Shown one piece after another: positions 1 to 6,275 of a stretch of 41,495 nucleotides of DNA (position 1 is its first letter; the number at the start of each line of letters is the position of its first letter). The notes below the pieces were generated by a model. The model made no database searches and was not told the DNA's origin. It saw only the letters and a program-made list of their open reading frames with translations. This stretch comes from Ruminococcus sp. (GTDB lineage: Bacteria; Bacillota; Clostridia; Oscillospirales; Ruminococcaceae): positions 1-41,495 of the forward strand of contig JAHZHC010000001.1 of NCBI GenBank assembly GCA_019420505.1, given 5' to 3'. Made by a program: the position numbers and the translations under genes.

Positions 1-4
1 AAAT

Positions 5-49
5 AAAAAACTTCCTATCAGGTGAAAATCATCTGATGGGAAGTTTTTT
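5..49. terminator. Bidirectional intrinsic terminator
   Basis: A 17-bp stem (5-21 with 33-49, one G-T wobble) has an 11-nt loop. It starts with an A-run and ends with a T-run, so it can end transcription in either direction. It presumably closes a gene lying left of the window. Confidence 0.85.
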
Positions 50-79
50 GTTGTTGCAATGATAGTTCAGAAATACGAT

Positions 80-220
80 AAACAATTTTACTATAAAAAC
101 AAAAAAGTCCGTTAACTCCTGAAACAAGGGGATTAACGGATTTTTTTATGCTATATCTGCATAAAATAGATGTTATTTGTAAGCGGGTATAAAAAATATC
201 CGTCATCACAAAACTGATAA
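80..220. repeat. 141-bp direct repeat, copy 1
   Basis: This segment recurs at 2925-3065 in the same orientation with two differences in 141 bases. Both differences fall in the inner part of a terminator hairpin (about 101-147, with T-runs on both sides). Homology stops abruptly at both edges. The other copy lies directly downstream of tRNA-Thr, so this copy marks the far end of a 2.7-kb accessory segment. It may be an attachment-site-like duplication or the product of an older recombination. Confidence 0.9.
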
Positions 221-286
221 GCATGCTTAAATTATTGTGTGAATTTCTTGAATTAAATTTAAGTGCTTGACGGTCAGATAAGATAA

Positions 287-934
287 GTTAAAGATGATTT
301 TTCAGCAAATGGAAAATCTGCCGCAGCTCCGGGCAAGTTTGGTGATCCTGCTGAGGATTCTAATTGTCGCTGTGCTGTTTTACAGCATGCAAGGTGGGCG
401 TTAGATGAAAGGCGAGCTTAAAACCTTGAAGGAAAGGGCTGAATACTTCGGGCTTGATAAAACAAAGGATTTTGAGGATTTCAGAGAGAAGTATTTACAG
501 GCTGTTGACAAAATAGCAGAAAGTGGTATAATAAATTCGGGAAGTGATCATGTGGCTGAAGTTATTAAGCTGGGTAAAATAAATACTCAGCCTCTTGAAA
601 GTGAATTTGGAAAGTTACATACAGATGAAATAGTAATAACTAATGAACGTATTGAACATATTAAAATCAGACACCTTGAAGATTTTGAATTATTTAAAAA
701 ATACGGTTCGGAAACAGTTAAATTGCCTGATATGATAATAAAAGATTGTAAAAATAAAGGCACTGTATTTATGGTGAAAAACTGGAATCAACTAATTTGA
801 ATGTGGTCGCAAGATTGGCTCTTGACGAAGATAATCAAAAACTTAAGAATTCTATAATGACTTTCTATCGAATTAGGAACAAAAATCTGATAAAACTTGC
901 AAACAAGAACAAAACACTTTACAAAAGAGAATAA
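287..934 (+). pseudogene. Phage Mu F/SPP1 gp7-like head protein C-terminus with nuclease-like domain, frameshifted remnant
   Basis: From 287 the frame reads DDFSANGKS, then GKFGDPAEDSNCRC and HARWALDE, which is the conserved C-terminal signature of phage minor head/head-morphogenesis proteins. An extra A in the run at 408-410 breaks this frame (stop 419-421), and the protein continues from 405 in another frame (ELKTLKERAEYFGLDKTKDF). The next part (about 590-934) resembles the phage barnase/EndoU/colicin/RelE-like (PBECR) nuclease domains often fused to such head proteins. A second break at the five-A run 777-781, which reads through if one A is added, gives a stop at 798-800. The other frame then continues to TAA at 932-934 with KLESTNLNVVARLALDED. 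The N-terminal portion is missing, and no portal, terminase or capsid gene is present. This is a decayed prophage fragment; sequencing error at the homopolymers cannot be excluded. The nuclease assignment is less certain than the head-protein call. Confidence 0.75.
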
Positions 935-946
935 TTATGTTATAAT
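918..946 (+). promoter_or_regulatory. Sigma-A-type promoter upstream of a structured leader or ncRNA
   Basis: TTTACA (918-923) and TATAAT (941-946) are separated by 17 nt. The promoter sits over the 3' end of the broken phage gene and points into the structured region 962-1130, with an expected start near 953. Confidence 0.6.
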
Positions 947-952
947 ATAAGT

Positions 953-1130
953 ACAATAAGAATGGGTATTTTGAAGTAGAGATTGTGCTGCTACGCACCC
1001 TTTGGGTCAAAAGAAATGTGGGAAAGGGCACACCCACCAAAATACCAATGCTTTGAAAGCCGTTTTGAGAAATCAAGGCGGCTTTCTTCTATAGTTTATT
1101 TACCACTCCGCTTTTGCAGGGTGGTATTTT
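953..1130 (+). ncRNA. Candidate structured RNA with terminal hairpin
   Basis: The segment folds locally in several nested stems: 965-973 pairs with 1038-1046 (9 bp), 984-988 with 1028-1032, and inside this 998-1003 can pair with 1023-1028, or 997-1000 with 1004-1007. A second domain is 1055-1062 with 1079-1086 (8 bp) plus an inner TTGA/TCAA. A third hairpin (1101-1111 with 1116-1126) is followed by a T-run and looks like a terminator. A promoter lies just upstream. A small ORF with a strong ribosome site starts 30 nt after the terminator, so the RNA could be a free transcript or a 5' leader. I do not recognise the family; it lacks the hammerhead core motifs. It is in a phage remnant, where structured RNAs are common. 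Confidence 0.5.
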
Positions 1131-1159
1131 TATACTTAAAATTAGAAAGGAGAGGAGCT

Positions 1160-1294
1160 ATGAAAATAGGTAATAAAGATATAAAAGAAATAATAGTTAC
1201 AACAAAAGACGGCTCCTTTGTAGCAACTATCACTGATGAAAATATTATATATGAGAATGATTATATGGTGATATTAAGGGACGAAGGAAATTAA
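1160..1294 (+). CDS. Hypothetical 44-residue protein
   Basis: ATG at 1160 is preceded by AAAGGAGAGGAG (about 1147-1158), an excellent ribosome-binding sequence. The product starts MKIGNKDIKEIIVTTKDGSF and is acidic at its C-terminus. It looks like the very small proteins found between head genes in phages, but I cannot assign a family. The strong ribosome site is the main reason for calling it. It lies downstream of the structured RNA and may be a leftover of the same prophage. Confidence 0.55.
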   Translation: MKIGNKDIKEIIVTTKDGSFVATITDENIIYENDYMVILRDEGN

Positions 1295-1368
1295 CCTAAA
1301 TTGTTGTTTTTTACCCAACTGTACACGGGAGGAAGTGGATAGGCGCATCCAATAAGTTACTAAATGCA

Positions 1369-1524
1369 ATGGCGATTGGGGAAAGGGAAGGGTGCAGAGA
1401 ATTAGGGTGTCCTTGCGGTATGTATGAGATATTTGACAACAAGCTTAAGACTGATAATGTTACGGTTATGGCAAAAGATGTAATAAAAAGTGAAAAAAGA
1501 CGGGAGGAAAGGAGGAAGCAATAG
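1369..1524 (+). CDS. Hypothetical 51-residue protein or gene remnant
   Basis: The frame is open from 1300 to the TAG at 1522-1524; the first ATG is at 1369. The product contains REGCRELGCPCGMYEIF, with three cysteines in a short stretch, and ends in a very basic, charged tail (SEKRREERRKQ). There is a GGGAGG at 1327-1332, but no good spacing to the ATG. If the frame is real, translation may begin upstream, or this may be the 3' part of a decayed phage gene. No family recognised. Confidence 0.3.
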   Translation: MAIGEREGCRELGCPCGMYEIFDNKLKTDNVTVMAKDVIKSEKRREERRKQ

Positions 1525-1717
1525 ACATAATGAAATATATACATAATCACTTTCTTGGAAATATTGTATTGATATTTAGTTAAAAAGCATAAATATTTAT
1601 CTGATAATTTAGGTAATCATACAAAGTTATGTCAGATATTGCACGAAATAGTATGCAACTCTATCATATTATATAAGATTTTTAATTTATTGATTAAATT
1701 AGTATGGAGGGATAATA
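1525..1717. other. AT-rich gap upstream of the TIR-STING gene
   Basis: No ORF with a ribosome site is seen here. A TTGCAC at 1639-1644 and TATTAT at 1667-1672 are too far apart (22 nt) for a convincing promoter. The promoter of the next gene is presumably within this stretch but is not obvious. Confidence 0.4.
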
Positions 1718-2659
1718 ATGAAGCCTTCAATTTTCATTGCTTCTTCAAAAGAAGGAAAAAGATTTGCAGACATAGTAAAAACGGAACTTATTGGGTGTGC
1801 AAATATCACTGTTTGGTGTGAAAACTTTTTTAAATTAAATGTCTCTACTTTTGATAGCTTATGTAGAAATGCTATTATGTATGATTTTGCTATAGTTTTA
1901 TATACAAAAGACGATATTTCTTTAAGCAGAAGAAGGTTCTTTTCTACACCACGTGATAACATAATATTTGAACATGGACTTTTTACAGGAATTATAGGTA
2001 GATATAAGACATATGCTTTAATACAGAACGGTGTTAAAATTCCTTCTGATTTATTTGGTATTACTTATAGTTATTTTTCTGACTGTAAAGATATTGGGGA
2101 ATGTTGTAAAGTGATTATGTCTGCTATAAAACGAGAATCAGCTGTTTCGAGATTATCGTTATTACCTTCTATTTCTATTGCTCTTTCATATTTTCAAAAT
2201 TTTTTAAAGCCTATATGTGAAGTTATTTATACAAAAAGGAAAGTGCAATATGATGGGCAAAACATACCTTTTAATATCTCAAAAAACCGAATTAAAGTTG
2301 TAATTCCTAAAAAACTTGAAGAAAACTTAAGTCCCGTAGTACAATGCTTAAAAAATGACCTTTCTTTAAGGGATGTGTCTATTCAAGGCACAAATAGAAA
2401 ATATTCAACATTTATGCAGCGGCTGTCTGAGGAAGATTATAATATAATTGACCTTCCCGTTTGCTTAAGTATAGCTTATCAATCTATAAAATTATATTTA
2501 GCAGTTGATTATATAGGTGACTCACAAGATGTGCAATTTTGTATTCAAAAAGAAATAAGTAATTTTAGTATGACACTAAGATACCTATTGGATTCTAATA
2601 ATTTGACACAAAAATTAGTTGATGTTATTGAAATTGAAAAATTACCCGTAAGTGTATAA
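1718..2659 (+). CDS. TIR-STING protein (prokaryotic STING with N-terminal TIR-like NADase domain)
   Basis: The protein has 313 residues; ATG 1718 follows GGAGG at 1706-1710. Residues 1-140 match the TIR-like fold of CBASS/Pycsar effectors: SIFIASSKEG near the N-terminus, AIVLYTKDD at 58-66, and TPRDNIIFEHGLF at 77-89, where Glu85 sits at the position of the NAD-cleaving glutamate. Residues 147-310 resemble prokaryotic STING: LLPSISIALSYFQNFLKPIC at 148-167 for the dimer helix, KVVIPKKLEENL at 193-204, a lid-like stretch with R227/K228, and IIDLPVCLS at 243-251 with Asp245. In known systems, STING binds cyclic di-GMP from a CdnE-type synthase and filaments, and the TIR domain then destroys NAD+, causing abortive infection. 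No CD-NTase gene is present in the window, and the neighbours are phage debris. Length and motifs look intact. The fold assignment is confident; ligand and activity are inferred. Confidence 0.85.
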   Translation: MKPSIFIASSKEGKRFADIVKTELIGCANITVWCENFFKLNVSTFDSLCRNAIMYDFAIVLYTKDDISLSRRRFFSTPRDNIIFEHGLFTGIIGRYKTYALIQNGVKIPSDLFGITYSYFSDCKDIGECCKVIMSAIKRESAVSRLSLLPSISIALSYFQNFLKPICEVIYTKRKVQYDGQNIPFNISKNRIKVVIPKKLEENLSPVVQCLKNDLSLRDVSIQGTNRKYSTFMQRLSEEDYNIIDLPVCLSIAYQSIKLYLAVDYIGDSQDVQFCIQKEISNFSMTLRYLLDSNNLTQKLVDVIEIEKLPVSV

Positions 2660-2924
2660 AGTGATTCTTGAATAAATAAAATTTTTAATAACTTATTTAA
2701 AAGCATATCAATTGTTTTGTGTTGATATTTTTAGCCGACTGTATTCTCCCGCCAAAAATCCACCAAGAAATTTTTAAGTTTTTGAATATTGGATTACAAT
2801 ATCACTACAAGATAATTCAAGTTTTTTTATATATTATAAAGTATAAACAACGAAAGAATACCTAAAAGTATACGCTCAATATTACGCTCAATAGACAGAT
2901 TTTACAGGCAATAATGAGGTATAA
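2660..2924. other. Gene-free AT-rich spacer
   Basis: No convincing ORF, promoter or strong hairpin is seen between the TIR-STING stop and the second copy of the 141-bp repeat. Confidence 0.5.
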
Positions 2925-3065
2925 AAACAATTTTACTATAAAAACAAAAAAGTCCGTTAACTCCCGAAACAAAGGGATTAACGGATTTTTTTATGCTATA
3001 TCTGCATAAAATAGATGTTATTTGTAAGCGGGTATAAAAAATATCCGTCATCACAAAACTGATAA
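2925..3065. repeat. 141-bp direct repeat, copy 2
   Basis: Same sequence as 80-220 with two substitutions. It starts 28 nt past the 3' end of tRNA-Thr in the direction of tRNA transcription. Its hairpin (stem TCCGTTAA 2954-2961 region with 2978-2985, T-runs on both sides) reads as the intrinsic terminator of the minus-strand tRNA gene. This suggests copy 2 is the original site and copy 1 the duplicate. Confidence 0.9.
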
Positions 3066-3092
3066 CGGATGTTGCGCCGTCTGCGCTAAGAC

Positions 3093-3168
3093 TGGAGCTG
3101 CTAACCGGGATCGAACCGGTGACCTCGTCCTTACCAAGGACGTGCTCTGCCTACTGAGCCATAGCAGC
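3093..3168 (-). tRNA. tRNA-Thr (anticodon GGT)
   Basis: The minus strand gives a full cloverleaf: acceptor GCTGCTA paired with TAGCAGC, a D arm, an anticodon stem CGTCC/GGACG with loop TTGGTAA (anticodon GGT), a T arm with GGTTCGATCCC, discriminator T, and an encoded CCA at 3093-3095. Promoter upstream at 3181-3209; terminator in the repeat downstream. Confidence 0.97.
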
Positions 3169-3180
3169 ACGATATTAATT

Positions 3181-3209
3181 ATTATACAACATAAAAATAG
3201 TTTTGTCAA
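3181..3209 (-). promoter_or_regulatory. Sigma-A promoter of tRNA-Thr
   Basis: On the minus strand TTGACA (3209-3204) and TATAAT (3186-3181) are separated by 17 nt, a consensus promoter ending 12 nt before the tRNA. Confidence 0.85.
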
Positions 3210-3591
3210 GAGGCATGTTTGAATATAACCCGAATTGATTGTTTGTATTATTTTTAACTTAATCTCCAATATTACCTGCTTTGCAATGATTAAATGATGT
3301 ATAGATGTAATAGGTATTCAAACAGAAATTTAAGAAATAGAGAATGTTTTATCCAATAAATTATCTTCATTTATTGCGGTTTCAGAGAAATTTTCTTTAT
3401 GCAGTAGAATGGCTGTGAGAAATAGTAATTATGTTTTTTAGTAAAATTTATAACAACTGCGAATCAGCATAAATCACTATTGTTATAAAAATACTGCTGG
3501 TGTGAAATCCCTAAAAATTAATAATCGTATTATATGACTTTTTATTTGTTTTTTTAATCTTGTCGATAAAACAGATAATTTTTCATATTCT
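3210..3591. other. Gene-free AT-rich gap
   Basis: No ORF with a ribosome site, no strong hairpin and no convincing promoter is seen between the tRNA promoter and the 3' end of the XRE-family gene. Confidence 0.5.
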
Positions 3592-3834
3592 TTAATATAG
3601 TTCCTGTTCAAGTTCAAAAAAATAAGTAGTATTAAAAAATTCAGGAATTGTTATGGATAAACCGTCGCATAGCTTTTTAATCGTAATAATACCGACATTT
3701 TTGGTTCTTCGATTTACTATATCGTTTACTGTGGATGGAGTAACACCCGACAAAGTGCATAGTTTATTCACTGTTATTCCATAATTATTGCATAGATCAA
3801 GAATACGTTTAGCTGCAGCGTCTGAGACATTCAT
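3592..3834 (-). CDS. XRE-family helix-turn-helix regulator
   Basis: The 80-residue protein consists almost entirely of a Cro/CI-type domain: AAAKRILDLCNNYGITVNKL (helices 1-2), then LSGVTPSTVNDIVNRRTKN (the helix-turn-helix and recognition helix), then TIKKLCDGLSITIPEFF. No ligand or oligomerisation domain follows. A strong AAAGGAGG lies about 30 nt upstream of this ATG, further than ideal, and an in-frame stop precludes a longer protein, so the true start is uncertain. It is transcribed toward the tRNA and away from the polysaccharide operon. It may control itself, the accessory patch or the divergent operon; nothing in the sequence decides this. Confidence 0.8.
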   Translation of the reverse strand: MNVSDAAAKRILDLCNNYGITVNKLCTLSGVTPSTVNDIVNRRTKNVGIITIKKLCDGLSITIPEFFNTTYFFELEQELY

Positions 3835-4020
3835 GTTTAAAATAATGCTTCATGACAAAGCATTTCCTCCTTTTCATTATATATTTAAATTGATAATTTG
3901 TAATAATGCACTTTTTAGTCTGTTTTTTATACATAATCCGAGTAAATAATGCATTTTTATTTTCTATATACTTTAATAAAATAGTAACATGATTTATAAA
4001 AAAATATTATCGGTAAACCG

Positions 4021-4050
4021 TTGACATTTTTCTGTAAAATATGTTATAAT
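4021..4050 (+). promoter_or_regulatory. Sigma-A promoter P1 of the polysaccharide operon
   Basis: TTGACA (4021-4026) and TATAAT (4045-4050) with an 18-nt spacer. A small palindrome, CGGTAAACCG, abuts the -35 box and could be an operator. The transcript would have a leader of about 205 nt. Confidence 0.8.
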
Positions 4051-4139
4051 AATCAATGCATCTTGTAATTAATGGGTTTAAATCTATGTTCCACCGTAAA
4101 TTCCTAAGCCTGTTATTCGGAGCACTTGAATTGACTATC

Positions 4140-4168
4140 TTGACTTTTAGTGAAAAATATCGTATAAT
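4140..4168 (+). promoter_or_regulatory. Sigma-A promoter P2 of the polysaccharide operon
   Basis: TTGACT (4140-4145) and TATAAT (4163-4168), 17-nt spacer, about 90 nt upstream of the first gene. With P1 it forms a tandem promoter pair. No riboswitch or terminator hairpin is evident in the leader. Confidence 0.75.
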
Positions 4169-4263
4169 AACAATATATATAGTTAATAATTATATGATTA
4201 TCAAGATTTCGTATGTCGGATTTTACAGGTATGTAAATTGTAGTTGAAGGAGACTGATTTTAG

Positions 4264-5304
4264 TTGAAAAAAGCATTAATCACGGGTGTTACAGGACAAG
4301 ACGGTTCTTATCTTTCTGAATTGCTTTTAGAAAAAGGCTATGAGGTTCACGGAATGATTCGAAGATCATCAACAGAATATCGTGAAAGAATAGCGCATAT
4401 TGAAAATAATGATAATTTTTATCTGCATTACGGCGATTTATCAGATTCAATGAGCCTTATGTCTATCATCGGTTCTGTACGTCCGGATGAAATATATAAC
4501 CTTGCTGCACAAAGCCATGTTCAGGTAAGCTTTGAAGTACCTGAATATACTGCTGATGTAGTTGCTACAGGTGTGCTGCGTGTACTGGAAGCAGTAAGAT
4601 TGTGCGGACTTGCTGATACATGCCGAATCTATCAGGCATCAACGTCTGAACTTTATGGAAAAGTTGAAGAAGTGCCTCAGAAAGAAACAACGCCTTTTCA
4701 TCCTTACAGCCCTTATGCTGTTGCAAAACAGTATGGCTTCTGGATTGTTAAGGAGTATCGTGAGGCATATAATATGTTCTGTTGTTCCGGCATCTTATTT
4801 AATCATGAATCGGAACGCAGAGGAGAAACTTTTGTAACGAGAAAAATAAGCCTTGCTGCTGCAAGAATTGCGCAGGGACTTCAGGAAAAGCTTTATTTGG
4901 GGAATCTTTCCTCGCTTCGTGACTGGGGTTATGCAAAGGATTATGTTGAATGTATGTGGCTTATTCTTCAGCAGGACAAGCCTGAAGATTTTGTTATTGC
5001 CACCGGTGAACAGCACAGCGTCCGTGAATTCTGTCAGCTTGCATTCCATTTTGCGGGAATCGAACTTGAATTTAAAGGCGAGGGAATGAACGAAATCGGC
5101 GTTGATAAGGCTACAGGAAAGACGCTTATTGAGGTTTCTCCGGATTTTTACCGCCCTACTGACGTTGTAAATCTTTGGGGCGATCCTACAAAAGCTAAGA
5201 CTATGCTTGGCTGGAATCCTACTAAAACAACCTTTGATCAGCTTGTAAAATTAATGGTTGAAAATGATATGAAAATTGCTGTATCAGAAAAGGCAAAGAG
5301 TTAA
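4264..5304 (+). CDS. gmd: GDP-mannose 4,6-dehydratase
   Basis: Converts GDP-D-mannose to GDP-4-keto-6-deoxy-D-mannose, the first step to GDP-L-fucose. The 346-residue extended SDR has the NADP-binding GVTGQDGSYL at 8-17, the NLAAQSHV stretch at 79-86, the Thr/Ser-Glu active site in STSELYG (126-132), and the Tyr151-x3-Lys155 pair (YAVAK). FNHESERRGETFVTRK (179-194) is typical of the family. The start is TTG 4264: AAGGAG lies 11 nt upstream and the N-terminus MKKALITGVTGQDG is canonical. It is the first gene of the long operon, followed 20 nt later by fcl and then manC, so the whole GDP-fucose route is together. High confidence from motifs and neighbours. Confidence 0.96.
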   Translation: MKKALITGVTGQDGSYLSELLLEKGYEVHGMIRRSSTEYRERIAHIENNDNFYLHYGDLSDSMSLMSIIGSVRPDEIYNLAAQSHVQVSFEVPEYTADVVATGVLRVLEAVRLCGLADTCRIYQASTSELYGKVEEVPQKETTPFHPYSPYAVAKQYGFWIVKEYREAYNMFCCSGILFNHESERRGETFVTRKISLAAARIAQGLQEKLYLGNLSSLRDWGYAKDYVECMWLILQQDKPEDFVIATGEQHSVREFCQLAFHFAGIELEFKGEGMNEIGVDKATGKTLIEVSPDFYRPTDVVNLWGDPTKAKTMLGWNPTKTTFDQLVKLMVENDMKIAVSEKAKS

Positions 5305-5324
5305 TTGGAATAGAGGTTGTTGTA

Positions 5325-6266
5325 ATGGAGAAAAACGCTAAGATTTATGTTGCAGGTCACCGTGGAATGGTTGGTTCTGCTATAGTTCGAGCCTTGGAGA
5401 AACAGGGATATACAAATATTATCATGCGTACGCATAAAGAACTTGATTTGACAAGACAGGATCAGGTCGAAAGCTTTTTTAATGAAGAAAAACCCGATTA
5501 TGTTTTTCTTGCCGCCGCTAAAGTCGGCGGAATCATAGCGAACAGTGAAGCTCTTGCAGATTTCATGTATGATAATATGATTCTTGAAATGAATGTCATT
5601 CATTCAGCATGGAAAAATGGCTGTAAAAAGCTTATGTTTTTAGGCTCAAGCTGTATTTATCCGAGAATGGCTCCTCAGCCTATGCCTGAAAGCTGTCTGT
5701 TAACAAGTGAACTGGAGAAAACAAATGAGGCATATGCGTTGGCTAAAATCAGCGGGCTTAAATACTGCGAATTCCTGAACAGACAGTATGGCACGGATTA
5801 TATTTCAGTTATGCCTACAAATTTATATGGGCCCAACGATAATTATCATCCTACTCACAGCCACGTTTTGCCTGCGCTTATAAGACGTTTTCATGAAGCA
5901 AAAATATCAGGAGCTGAAAGCGTTACATGCTGGGGAGACGGAACTCCTCTTCGTGAGTTTTTATATGTCGATGATCTTGCAGATGCATGTGTTTATCTGA
6001 TGAATACATACAGCGGTAATGAAACTGTAAATCTGGGAACAGGTAAAGAGCTTACAATTAAGGAACTGACAGAACTTGTTGCAGAAGTTATTGGATATGA
6101 AGGAGAAATTTTATGGGATGCAAGTAAGCCCAACGGAACTCCGAGAAAACTTTTGGATGTAAGCAAACTTGAATCTTTGGGGTGGAAGTATAAAACCGAA
6201 TTGCCGGAAGGTATAAGGCTTGCTTATGAGGACTTTTTGAATAATCCTATGAGAGCTGAAAGGTGA
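5325..6266 (+). CDS. fcl: GDP-L-fucose synthase
   Basis: Bifunctional 3,5-epimerase/4-reductase turning GDP-4-keto-6-deoxymannose into GDP-L-fucose with NADPH. At 313 residues it has the usual length. Visible motifs are GHRGMVGSAI (11-20, nucleotide-binding), GSSCIYP (107-113), the catalytic Tyr137-x3-Lys141 (YALAK), and PTNLYGPNDNY (164-174). It lies between gmd and manC, confirming the pathway. No truncation or odd composition. Confidence 0.96.
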   Translation: MEKNAKIYVAGHRGMVGSAIVRALEKQGYTNIIMRTHKELDLTRQDQVESFFNEEKPDYVFLAAAKVGGIIANSEALADFMYDNMILEMNVIHSAWKNGCKKLMFLGSSCIYPRMAPQPMPESCLLTSELEKTNEAYALAKISGLKYCEFLNRQYGTDYISVMPTNLYGPNDNYHPTHSHVLPALIRRFHEAKISGAESVTCWGDGTPLREFLYVDDLADACVYLMNTYSGNETVNLGTGKELTIKELTELVAEVIGYEGEILWDASKPNGTPRKLLDVSKLESLGWKYKTELPEGIRLAYEDFLNNPMRAER

Positions 6267-6275
6267 TTTAATTTA

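Noticed and set aside
953..1130. Hammerhead ribozyme or cyclic di-GMP riboswitch, which would suit the phage and STING context
   Set aside because: The hammerhead CTGANGA/GAAA core and the GEMM tetraloop-receptor sequence pattern are absent.
983..1294. A 103-codon plus-strand frame starting MCCYAPFGSK
   Set aside because: Its first part lies in the structured RNA and its terminator, with no ribosome site. Only the last 44 codons, with their own strong site at 1147-1158, are credible.
1699..1962. An 87-codon minus-strand frame antisense to the TIR-STING start
   Set aside because: It has no ribosome site and lies opposite a well-supported conserved gene.
1718..2659. A complete CBASS operon
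   Set aside because: Only the effector is found. I looked for a CD-NTase on either side and saw none up to the XRE gene and the polysaccharide operon.
3051..3269. A 72-codon minus-strand open frame across the tRNA-Thr region
   Set aside because: It overlaps a full tRNA cloverleaf and its promoter, and has no ribosome site; it is a chance frame.
4056..4247. A 63-codon frame in the operon leader
   Set aside because: It spans promoter P2, has no ribosome site, and its product is low-complexity hydrophobic sequence.
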